Below are positions 1-6,312 of a stretch of DNA of 6,312 nt, piece by piece (positions within the stretch are counted from its first letter, which is position 1; each line of letters starts with the position of its first letter). This DNA comes from F1-120-MAGs023 sp038228615. Lineage in GTDB: Bacteria > Actinomycetota > Acidimicrobiia > IMCC26256 > PALSA-610. The position numbers were made by a program, and so were the translations under genes. Location: contig JBBRPC010000234.1 in assembly GCA_038228615.1 (NCBI GenBank), positions 1 through 6,312 of the forward strand. The letters run 5' to 3'. The notes below the pieces were generated by a model. The model was not told the origin of the DNA, did not search any database, and saw only the letters and a program-made list of their open reading frames with translations.

Positions 1-1016
1 CGCTGAGCCAGCTTGGTTACATGTTCTTAGCTTGCGGAGTCGGTGCGTATACCGCCGGATTGTTCCACATGGTCACCCATGCGTTTTTTAAGGCGCTGCT
101 GTTCTTAGGTTCCGGTTCTGTGATCCACGGAATGCACCACGAACAAGACATGCGCAAAATGGGTGGCCTCAAGAAGTTCATGCCCGTGACCGCGATGACC
201 TTCATCGTCGGTTGGCTGGCAATTGCAGGTGTCCCACCGTTCGCCGGCTTCTGGTCGAAGGACGACATCTTGGCCAAGGCCTACTTCAGCGGCGGTGCAC
301 AGGGCAAAGCATTGTGGGCGATTGGTCTTCTCGCCGCGCTGCTCACAGCGTTCTACATGACGCGCCAGGTGTGGCTTGTGTTTTTCGGCAATGAGCGTTT
401 TCGCGACGTCGAGCACGTGCACGGCACTGCCGATGTCAGCCACGACGCTGGGGTTGAGCCCCATGAGTCGCCGATCACCATGGTGATCCCGTTGGTGATT
501 CTTGGCGGGCTGTCGATGGTCGGTGGTTTCTTGTCCTTACCGTTTACGAAGTTCGAATTTCTTGCGAAGTGGCTTGAGCCATCGCTGCAGGGTGCAAAAG
601 ACATTCCTGCGAGTTCCTTCACAACTGGCTTCCTGCTCTCTGTGGGTGCCGTCGTGATTGGAGTGCTCGGTATCGGTATTGGTTTCGCGATGTATCGGCG
701 TGGCTTCCCCGACGACGGTATCGATCCGGCCGAGGCGAGATTGGGTGGGTTCGCGAAAGTGCTGGAGAACGCCTACTTCTTCGATATTGGTTTGGCGCGG
801 TTCGTCAGCGGTCCGGCGACAAAGTTCGCAACCTTCCTCGCCGAGGGAATCGACCGAACCGTAATCGATGGCGCGGTGAACGGTGTCGGACGTTCGGTGA
901 AAGAAGCCGGTGACGGATTGCGACGAATGCAGACTGGCTTGGTTCGCAACTACGCGTTGGGCATCATTGCCGGCGCCGTGCTGCTCCTCGCGTTCATGTG
1001 GACGAGGGTCGTCTGA
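1..1016 (+). CDS. nuoL: NADH-quinone oxidoreductase subunit L (NuoL), C-terminal part, 5' end outside the window
   Basis: NuoL is the distal antiporter-like subunit of the complex I membrane arm; it couples quinone reduction by NADH to proton pumping. The frame is open from base 3 (first full codon Leu, then Ser-Gln-Leu-Gly-Tyr-Met), so the ATG at 21 is an internal methionine. About 337 residues are present; by alignment from memory with E. coli NuoL some 310 N-terminal residues are missing. Numbering from base 3, the family motif HMVTHAFFKALLFLGSGSVIH holds His22, His26 and Lys30, matching E. coli His334/His338/Lys342. The SKDDIL motif gives Lys86-Asp87, matching Lys399/Asp400. Near residues 150-157 is the usual PHESP loop before another membrane segment. 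A hydrophobic helix at about 210-232 is followed by a long amphipathic stretch (about 237-315) and a final hydrophobic helix (about 317-336), as expected for the lateral helix HL and its anchor. The TGA stop overlaps the nuoM start by one base. Mrp-type antiporters share this fold, but the neighbours nuoM and nuoN settle the call. Confidence 0.96.
   Translation, partial: LSQLGYMFLACGVGAYTAGLFHMVTHAFFKALLFLGSGSVIHGMHHEQDMRKMGGLKKFMPVTAMTFIVGWLAIAGVPPFAGFWSKDDILAKAYFSGGAQGKALWAIGLLAALLTAFYMTRQVWLVFFGNERFRDVEHVHGTADVSHDAGVEPHESPITMVIPLVILGGLSMVGGFLSLPFTKFEFLAKWLEPSLQGAKDIPASSFTTGFLLSVGAVVIGVLGIGIGFAMYRRGFPDDGIDPAEARLGGFAKVLENAYFFDIGLARFVSGPATKFATFLAEGIDRTVIDGAVNGVGRSVKEAGDGLRRMQTGLVRNYALGIIAGAVLLLAFMWTRVV
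1004..1008 (+). promoter_or_regulatory. Ribosome binding site for nuoM
   Basis: GAGGG lies inside the last codons of nuoL, 7 bases before the ATG at 1016. It decides the nuoM start: an earlier in-frame ATG at 998 sits upstream of this motif and could not use it. The placement also implies that ribosomes finishing nuoL can restart directly at nuoM. Confidence 0.6.
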
Positions 1017-2671
1017 TGTTTGCTTCCACCACGTTGTCTCCAATGCTGCAGCAGCACGTGTTTCATTCTGCACATAGTGCGCGGACGTTCCCTGTGTTGA
1101 CCGCGATGATCCTCGTGCCGTTGGTTGGCGCCATCGTCACGATGTTGGTGCCGAAGCACCGCCCCGAGTACGCCCGCGTCGTTGGCTACGTCGCTTCGAT
1201 GATCACACTCGGCATGGCCGTGTTCTTGTTGTTGAACTTCGACAAGACTGTGCACGGCTTCCAATTTTTCGAATCCCACAAGTGGATAACAACACTCGGC
1301 GTCAGCTTCAATTTCGGTATCGACGGCATCAGCCTTTTCATGGTCGTGCTCACCGCGTTGTTGTTCCCGATCGGACTGCTGGCAAGTGCAAACGTCGGCA
1401 ACGGTCGCTCGTTCACGATGTGGATGCTGACGCTCGAGATGAGCGTGATTGGCGTGTTCGTCGCGCGAGATCTCATTGCGTTCTTCGTATTTTTCGAACT
1501 TGTGCTTGTCCCGATGTACTTCTTGATCGCAGGCTGGGGTCACGGCAACAATGTGTACGCCGCGACGAAATTCTTCCTGTATACGATGGCCGGTTCGGCG
1601 TTTCTGTTCGCAGCCATCCTCGCACTTGGCGTGTTGTACCACCGCGCCGCGCCTAGCCACGCGTGGACCTTCGACAGCAGCACGCTGACCCAGTGGGCGG
1701 CTGGGGGCCTGAGTGATAAATGGGCCAAGATTCTGTTCGTCGGATTCGCGATCGCGTTCGCCGTGAAAGTGCCCCTCTTCCCGTTACACACGTGGCTTCC
1801 TGACGCGCACACCGAAGCACCCACCGCCGGTTCCGTCGTGCTGGCCGGTGTCATGCTGAAGATGGGCACATATGGCTTCCTTCGATTCGCGATCCCAATG
1901 TTCCCGAAAGCAGCTGTGTGGGCGGCTCCCACGATGCTGTGGCTGTCGGTCATCGGCATTATTTATGGCGCAATCGTCGCCACGATGCAGCCCGACCTCA
2001 AGCGTTTGATTGCCTACTCGTCCGTCGCGCACCTTGGCTTTGTTGTGATGGGCACGTTCGCGCTGACGACGCAGGGGATGCAGGGCGGCCTGTTCACAAT
2101 GGTGAGCCACGGTCTCACCACGGGCGTGCTCTTCCTACTCGTGGGAATGATCTATGACCGGCGCCACACGCGCAAGATCGCCGACCTTGGTGGTCTTGCG
2201 AAATCGGTACCGATATTGGCTGGGTTGTTCCTCGCGGCCACGTTTGCATCTATTGGACTACCTGGCTTTTCCGGTTTCGTTGGCGAGTTCACTTCGTTAG
2301 TCGGAACATTCGTCACCCGGCGCTGGTGGGCCGTGGCGGCGACCTCTGGTGTGATCTTTGCAGCGGTGTATTTGCTGTGGGCGTATCAACGCGTGTTTAC
2401 GGGAGAACCAACTGGCGACAACGCAACCATGCGCGACATCGGCTTTCGAGAAATGGCCACCGTCGTGCCGCTGTTGGCGATCAGCCTGTTCCTTGGGTTC
2501 TACCCGAAGCCGCTGTTTGATCGCACTGAGGTTGCGGTCAAAGATCTGATGGCGCATGTGCAGACGTACGCCTGCGATAGCCATGGCAAGTGTTACACAG
2601 AACCGAAGCGCGCACCTTTCATCACCAGCGACGCGAAGACTGCTAGCGCCGCCAGAGGGGAGCACGGATGA
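1016..2671 (+). CDS. nuoM: NADH-quinone oxidoreductase subunit M (NuoM)
   Basis: NuoM is the middle antiporter-like proton-pumping subunit of the complex I membrane arm. The chosen start gives 551 residues, slightly longer than E. coli NuoM (about 509) because of an N-terminal stretch of about 25 residues and a hydrophilic C-terminal tail of about 40. The ATG at 1016 is preferred to the in-frame ATG at 998 because of the GAGGG site at 1004-1008 and the TGATG overlap with nuoL. Expected proton-path residues are visible: Glu161 in FFELVLVPMYFLIAGWG (E. coli Glu144), Lys251 in AVKVPLFPLHTWLPDAH (Lys234), Lys282 in LKMGTYGFLR (Lys265) and Glu424 in GFVGEF (Glu407). The signature HTEAPTAGSVVLAG follows Lys251. 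Hydrophobic segments are spread over residues 28-500 in the family pattern of about 14 membrane helices. The tail after residue 510 carries Cys520 and Cys526. The gene overlaps nuoN by four bases (ATGA), indicating coupled translation within one operon. Confidence 0.97.
   Translation: MFASTTLSPMLQQHVFHSAHSARTFPVLTAMILVPLVGAIVTMLVPKHRPEYARVVGYVASMITLGMAVFLLLNFDKTVHGFQFFESHKWITTLGVSFNFGIDGISLFMVVLTALLFPIGLLASANVGNGRSFTMWMLTLEMSVIGVFVARDLIAFFVFFELVLVPMYFLIAGWGHGNNVYAATKFFLYTMAGSAFLFAAILALGVLYHRAAPSHAWTFDSSTLTQWAAGGLSDKWAKILFVGFAIAFAVKVPLFPLHTWLPDAHTEAPTAGSVVLAGVMLKMGTYGFLRFAIPMFPKAAVWAAPTMLWLSVIGIIYGAIVATMQPDLKRLIAYSSVAHLGFVVMGTFALTTQGMQGGLFTMVSHGLTTGVLFLLVGMIYDRRHTRKIADLGGLAKSVPILAGLFLAATFASIGLPGFSGFVGEFTSLVGTFVTRRWWAVAATSGVIFAAVYLLWAYQRVFTGEPTGDNATMRDIGFREMATVVPLLAISLFLGFYPKPLFDRTEVAVKDLMAHVQTYACDSHGKCYTEPKRAPFITSDAKTASAARGEHG
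2654..2662 (+). promoter_or_regulatory. Ribosome binding site for nuoN
   Basis: The purine run AGAGGGGAG lies in the last codons of nuoM and ends 5 bases before the ATG at 2668. It is a strong Shine-Dalgarno-like match and supports 2668 as the nuoN start, in ATGA overlap with the nuoM stop. Confidence 0.7.
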
Positions 2672-4239
2672 ATCATTTCCTCGCTGTCGCAGCTGGCGAT
2701 GTGATCGTCAAACCCCGCGTCGATTGGCCCATCATCGCTCCGGTCGTTGCGCTGTTTGCAACAGCTCTCGTGATCGTGTTGTTGCGCGCCACGCTGCGCA
2801 CCCAACCGCGGCTCGTGTACGGCTTGTCCGTCGCCGCCACGTTCGCTGGCCTGGCGACTGCGGCGGGCTTTGTACTGAACGAATGGCGTATCGTCAATGA
2901 TGTTGCGCCAACGTGTCGGGCGCTCGGCGTACGTTGCTTTCAAACGTTTTCTGGAGCGATCGCCGTCGATGGGATGGCTGTGTTCGTCCAGGCGGTTGTG
3001 CTGATCGCAACTGCCCTCGCAGTGTTGCTCGCGCTCGGGTATTTGCGCCGCGAGGGATTGGAAACGCCGGAGTATTTGGTGCTGTTGTTGCTGAGCGCCA
3101 CGGGCATGCTCGTGATGGCGCACGCGAATGATCTCATTTTGGTGTTCGTAGCGCTTGAGGTCTTTTCGATCGCGTTATACATCCTTGCCGCGTTCGATCG
3201 TCGAAGGGCGGAGTCGCAAGAAGCAGGTCTGAAGTACTTCGTCTTGGGTGCATTCAGCTCGGCCATTTTCCTCTATGGCATCGCGTTGACCTACGGTGCG
3301 ACCGGTTCGACCTCGCTCACGAAAATTGCTCAGTATCTCAGCGATGGAGGTCCGAAACACACGGGCCTGCTCGTCGCCGGATTTGCGCTGCTGATCGTGG
3401 GCCTCGCGTTCAAGGTCTCTTCGGCGCCATTCCACATGTGGACCCCCGACGTGTACCAAGGCGCCCCGACTCCTGTGACCGCATTCATGGCATCGGCAAC
3501 CAAGGTCGCCGCCTTTGCTGCGTTCCTTCGGATTTTCGCCGGAGCCTTCCAGAGCGCAAGCAGCGATTGGCGGCCGGCGATCTACGTGCTTGCCGTGCTT
3601 TCGTTAGTTGTCGGAACGATTGCCGCCGCGATCCAGACCGACGTCAAGCGCATGCTCGCGTACTCCTCGATTGCGCATGCGGGATACATCCTGATTGGCG
3701 TGCAGGTCGCCAACGCAGCGTCGACGAGCAACGTGATTCCCGGCACGGCAGCCGCATTGTTCTACCTTCTGGTATACGCACTCATGGCGCTCGGCGCGTT
3801 CGGGGTCGTACAAGCAATCAACCATCGTGGCGACACCCATCACGAGCTCTCCGACTACAAGGCGTTGAGCAAGCGCGAGCCGTTGCTCGCCGGCCTCTTG
3901 ACGTTGTTCTTGCTCGCCCAAGCGGGTGTGCCGTTTACTGGTGGATTCGTCGCGAAATTGTCGATCTTTCGCAGCGCCGCCGATGCTGGTCAGTATCCGC
4001 TTGCGCTTGTTGGAATGCTCGCGGCGGTCATTGGCGCGTTCGTGTATCTCCGTCTTGTCGTGACGATGTACGCGGCTGTTGACGGCGATCAGGTCACCTC
4101 CAACGATGAACCTCGCATCAAGGTCGATCTCGGTAGCCGCATCGCACTCACCTTTGCGGCGGTGTCGATCATTGTGCTTGGCGTCATGCCCAACTGGTTC
4201 CTCGATATCGCGCATCAAGCAACCCAGCTGTTGCACTGA
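2668..4239 (+). CDS. nuoN: NADH-quinone oxidoreductase subunit N (NuoN)
   Basis: NuoN is the antiporter-like complex I subunit nearest the small membrane subunits A, J and K, and it pumps protons. The protein is 523 residues, somewhat longer than E. coli NuoN (about 485). Family residues are present: Glu164 in FVALEVFSIALYILAAF (E. coli Glu133), Lys249 in AFKVSSAPFHMWTPDVYQGA (Lys217), Lys279 in MASATKVAAF (Lys247) and Lys430 in GGFVAKLSIF (Lys395). NuoN uses Lys at this last position where NuoM uses Glu, and that difference is seen here. The motif DVKRMLAYSSIAHAGYIL (residues 325-342) is the usual broken-helix region. Hydrophobic segments cover the chain from about residue 20 to 512. A loop after the second predicted helix carries Cys83 and Cys90. 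The start at 2668 is fixed by the ATGA overlap with nuoM and a good ribosome binding site. No further nuo gene follows, so this is the end of the operon, as in E. coli. Confidence 0.97.
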   Translation: MNHFLAVAAGDVIVKPRVDWPIIAPVVALFATALVIVLLRATLRTQPRLVYGLSVAATFAGLATAAGFVLNEWRIVNDVAPTCRALGVRCFQTFSGAIAVDGMAVFVQAVVLIATALAVLLALGYLRREGLETPEYLVLLLLSATGMLVMAHANDLILVFVALEVFSIALYILAAFDRRRAESQEAGLKYFVLGAFSSAIFLYGIALTYGATGSTSLTKIAQYLSDGGPKHTGLLVAGFALLIVGLAFKVSSAPFHMWTPDVYQGAPTPVTAFMASATKVAAFAAFLRIFAGAFQSASSDWRPAIYVLAVLSLVVGTIAAAIQTDVKRMLAYSSIAHAGYILIGVQVANAASTSNVIPGTAAALFYLLVYALMALGAFGVVQAINHRGDTHHELSDYKALSKREPLLAGLLTLFLLAQAGVPFTGGFVAKLSIFRSAADAGQYPLALVGMLAAVIGAFVYLRLVVTMYAAVDGDQVTSNDEPRIKVDLGSRIALTFAAVSIIVLGVMPNWFLDIAHQATQLLH

Positions 4240-4251
4240 TTTCCCTTTTTT
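4219..4251 (+). terminator. Possible weak terminator at the end of the nuo operon
   Basis: A 5-bp stem, GCAAC (4219-4223) with GTTGC (4230-4234), has a 6-base loop and overlaps the last codons of nuoN. It is followed, after a short spacer with the stop codon, by TTT CCC and a run of six T (4246-4251). The stem is short and the T-run starts 11 bases past it, so this is not a classic intrinsic terminator. It is listed because it is the only T-rich tract after nuoN. Confidence 0.25.
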
Positions 4252-4269
4252 GGTGTCGACGTCTGCCCA

Positions 4270-4284
4270 GGCGAGCATCTCGCC
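4270..4284. repeat. Short inverted repeat in the convergent gap
   Basis: GGCGAG (4270-4275) and CTCGCC (4279-4284) form a perfect 6-bp stem with a 3-base loop, 8 bases past the stop codon of the - strand permease gene. A hairpin here could form in transcripts from either direction. No T-run directly follows it on either strand, so a role in termination or 3'-end protection is only a guess. Confidence 0.35.
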
Positions 4285-4292
4285 ATCCGGTG

Positions 4293-6312
4293 TTACCCGT
4301 GAGCGATCGCGTCGAGCACGTTCATCTTGGCTGCCCGTCGCGCAGGGAAATACGCAGCGATCATCCCGGCGATGATGCTCGCGATCACGTAGCCAACGAG
4401 CTGCGTCGTGGGGATACTGATCGTCGATACAACGCCGCTCGGGAGTGCGTTCGACACGAGTGCGCCAAGTCCGACGCCAAGCGTGAGCCCGAGCACCGCG
4501 CCGAATAGTGCCACGAGGACCGATTCCCAACGCACCATCGCCTTGATTTGTGAGCGGAGCATTCCGACGGCTCGCATCAAACCAATTTCGCGTGTCCGCT
4601 CATATACCGAAAGGGCGAGTGTGTTGGCGATGCCGATCAGTGCGATACCGACGGCGAGGCCGAGTAGCACATTGATAATGATGATGAGAATGTTGATTTG
4701 CTGCTCTTGTGCTTGTTGGAATTCGGCCTTGTCTTGCACATCGACCGCCGGTGCATTGTCGAGCAAATATGTCTTGACGTCGTCTTTCACCTTCAGGAGT
4801 GACGCGCCCGGTTTCAGCGTCGCTGCAGCGAAGAAGTCGAGGCTGCGACCTTTGAAATTTTCGTCGAAAGTGCTTCGGTCGATCAACGAATTGCCCACGA
4901 TGCTGGCATCGTTGTAGATCCCCGCAACGGTGAGAATCTCAACGCCATTCGATGGCCATTGCACACGCAGCTTCGTGCCCACGGTGGCTTTCAAATCACG
5001 GGCCGGATCTTTGTAGAGGAACATCGTGTCTTTGGCAAGACCCGCCCACGAACCACTCGTGAGGCCGATATCGACAAGATCGCCAAACGTGCGGTGATCG
5101 ACAACGCCTGCTGCCTTCTGGCCACCGTTGAGAAGGTAGGGCGCCTGGGTGAAGCCGCTGACCTCGGCAATGCCGTCGAGCTTGCTGATTGCCTTCGTCG
5201 TCGCCACGGGGATTCCAGCGAATGACTTGTCACGGAAGTAGAGGTCGGCCTTGATCGATGTCTTGAGTTGGTTGCGCAAGGTTTGTTTCATCGACGCGCC
5301 GACGACAGACCCTGTTGCAACAAACGCGAGTCCGACCATCAACGCCGCGGCCGCAGCCGATGTGCGGCGCGGTGTTCGGGCGACGTTTTCACTCGCAAGA
5401 TGCGCGACAACTTGTTGACGCGCACGCCCAGTGATTTTCGAAATCGGCCATGAGAGCGCGCGGGTGATGGGTCGCAACACGGTGCTTTCTGCGACGACCA
5501 CCGGCCGGGCAATGAGTCGCGATAGGGATGCCACCCCGAGGAACAACCCCACAGCACCAAGGCCCGCGAGTAACAACCATTGAATGGTTTCGCCTGGCCG
5601 CGCGAACAAACCGATCACGAGGCACGCGAGTCCTGCCAACGTCGCAGTACCGGCGACGAGGAGGCGTCTCCCTGCGCGATCGACGGTGAAGATCGCTTGA
5701 TTCGACATCGCTGCAATCGGAGGGACGCGGCCCGCTTTCAGCGCAGGTGAGATGGCGGACGCCGTCGTCACGAGAATTCCGACAGCCAAGCCAACGACGA
5801 CCGGTGTTGAAGTGATGACGAGACCACCGGGCAGATTTCCTGCGAACAAACCGATGAGGGCTTTGATACCGAACGCGATCATGACACCGACACCGAGCCC
5901 AGCGACCGAAGCACCTACGCCGACGGTCAACGATTCAATCGCCATCATCGTGCGTACCTGGGTTGTCGACGCGCCGATCGCCCGGAGGAGTGCGAGTTCG
6001 CGCAGTCGTTGGCTGGCCAACATCGCGAACGTGTTGTTGATGATGAAGCCACTCACAAACAGTGCGATCAGCGCAAAGGTGAGCAACGCGTTTGCAAAAC
6101 CATCGATGAATCCACCGAACTGTTTTTGTGAGTCTTTGTTGAGTTGCGCATTGTCGATTGCTTCGTATCCCTTCGGCAACGCAGCTTGTACGCGCGGTGC
6201 CAGGACGGTCTGCGAGACTCCGGGAGCAGCGTGCACGTCGATGCTTTGATAATCGCCGTGGAGCCCGAGTAGCTGCGACGCGACGGACGGGTCGAACGCG
6301 ACGAGAAAGGCA
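4293..6312 (-). CDS. ABC transporter permease with two FtsX domains (MacB/LolC-like), 5' end outside the window
   Basis: This is the membrane subunit of an ABC transporter of the FtsX/MacB (type VII) class, which uses cytoplasmic ATP hydrolysis to move lipids, proteins or peptides, or to transmit force at the cell surface. The frame stays open to the right edge, with about 25 codons beyond the GTG at 6236, so about 672 residues are visible and the first membrane helix and part of the first extracytoplasmic domain are missing. Numbering from the edge: end of a MacB-type domain (about 1-70), first FtsX domain with helices near 72-97, 126-156 and 168-190, a linking helix pair near 216-263, another helix near 318-340, a second extracytoplasmic domain (about 341-535), and the second FtsX domain with helices near 538-565, 596-621 and 636-655. 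The paired cytoplasmic motifs RLRELALLRAIGAS (102-115) and YERTREIGLMRAVG (570-583) are the family hallmark. The end, PARRAAKMNVLDAIAHG, is also typical. No ATPase gene is in the window; in this family it usually precedes the permease, which would place it to the right. The substrate cannot be told. Confidence 0.93.
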   Translation of the reverse strand, partial: AFLVAFDPSVASQLLGLHGDYQSIDVHAAPGVSQTVLAPRVQAALPKGYEAIDNAQLNKDSQKQFGGFIDGFANALLTFALIALFVSGFIINNTFAMLASQRLRELALLRAIGASTTQVRTMMAIESLTVGVGASVAGLGVGVMIAFGIKALIGLFAGNLPGGLVITSTPVVVGLAVGILVTTASAISPALKAGRVPPIAAMSNQAIFTVDRAGRRLLVAGTATLAGLACLVIGLFARPGETIQWLLLAGLGAVGLFLGVASLSRLIARPVVVAESTVLRPITRALSWPISKITGRARQQVVAHLASENVARTPRRTSAAAAALMVGLAFVATGSVVGASMKQTLRNQLKTSIKADLYFRDKSFAGIPVATTKAISKLDGIAEVSGFTQAPYLLNGGQKAAGVVDHRTFGDLVDIGLTSGSWAGLAKDTMFLYKDPARDLKATVGTKLRVQWPSNGVEILTVAGIYNDASIVGNSLIDRSTFDENFKGRSLDFFAAATLKPGASLLKVKDDVKTYLLDNAPAVDVQDKAEFQQAQEQQINILIIIINVLLGLAVGIALIGIANTLALSVYERTREIGLMRAVGMLRSQIKAMVRWESVLVALFGAVLGLTLGVGLGALVSNALPSGVVSTISIPTTQLVGYVIASIIAGMIAAYFPARRAAKMNVLDAIAHG

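Noticed and set aside
21..23. ATG at 21 as the start of nuoL
   Set aside because: The codons upstream in the same frame already encode the conserved Ser-Gln-Leu-Gly-Tyr of NuoL, so this is an internal methionine of a gene cut by the window edge.
400..475. His-rich stretch in NuoL as a possible metal-binding site
   Set aside because: It is the variable loop before the conserved PHESP motif, which is often rich in His, Asp and Glu in NuoL proteins; no ordered metal motif is seen.
950..1660. A 236-codon open frame on the - strand opposite nuoM
   Set aside because: Low-complexity His/Arg/Glu/Gln-rich composition typical of the antisense of a membrane protein gene, and no ribosome binding site or family signature recognised.
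1..4239. Mrp-type cation antiporter or hydrogenase membrane subunits instead of complex I
   Set aside because: These share the antiporter fold, but the exact L-M-N order, the NuoL-type long C-terminal amphipathic helix and the NuoM/NuoN-specific Glu and Lys residues fit complex I.
3604..4530. A 308-codon open frame on the - strand across the nuoN and permease ends
   Set aside because: Its product is rich in Arg, Asp and His with no domain or hydrophobic pattern, and it lies antisense to the well-supported nuoN gene. It is a shadow of codon bias in GC-rich coding DNA.
4408..4917. A 169-codon open frame on the + strand opposite the permease
   Set aside because: Ser/Thr/Pro-rich product with no recognisable motif, fully antisense to the second FtsX half, which has clear family hallmarks.
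6234..6236. GTG on the - strand as the start of the permease
   Set aside because: The frame continues without a stop to the window edge and the extra residues (AFDPSVASQLLGLHGDYQSI) read like the expected MacB-type extracytoplasmic domain, so the start is outside.
5752..6249. A 165-codon open frame on the + strand opposite the permease
   Set aside because: Fully antisense to the first FtsX domain and without any family signature; taken as a coding shadow.

Overview
The window lies in a bacterial chromosome and holds four protein-coding genes with almost no space between them. On the + strand is the 3' end of a complex I (NADH:quinone oxidoreductase, NDH-1) operon: the C-terminal half of nuoL, all of nuoM and all of nuoN. 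On the - strand, converging on nuoN, is most of a large FtsX/MacB-type ABC transporter permease whose 5' end lies beyond the right edge. The DNA is moderately GC-rich by eye. The L-M-N gene order, the sequence style of the subunits and the long two-FtsX-domain permease fit an actinobacterium, possibly of the Acidimicrobiia type with moderate GC. This taxonomic guess is inference only.

Left part (1-4239): nuoL, nuoM and nuoN encode the three antiporter-like membrane subunits that carry proton translocation in the membrane arm of complex I. The genes are tightly coupled: nuoL and nuoM overlap as TGATG, nuoM and nuoN as ATGA. Each downstream start has a purine-rich ribosome binding site inside the preceding gene. 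The charged residues expected along the proton path are present in all three: the HxxxHxxxK and SKDD motifs of NuoL, Glu161/Lys251/Lys282/Glu424 of NuoM, and Glu164/Lys249/Lys279/Lys430 of NuoN. The products look functional, with no frameshift.

Middle (4240-4292): a 53-base convergent gap. It holds a T-run just after nuoN, preceded by a weak stem inside the end of nuoN, and a separate perfect 6-bp inverted repeat. These are the only termination candidates, and neither is a textbook terminator.

Right part (4293-6312, - strand): a permease with two FtsX domains, about 672 residues in the window. Its reading frame is open to the window edge, so the true start and any partner ATPase gene are outside.

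I found no RNA gene, mobile element, CRISPR array or new system. The window reads as core housekeeping DNA. The few points worth a second look are two cysteine pairs in predicted extracytoplasmic parts of NuoM and NuoN, the compact convergent junction, and the unknown substrate of the permease.
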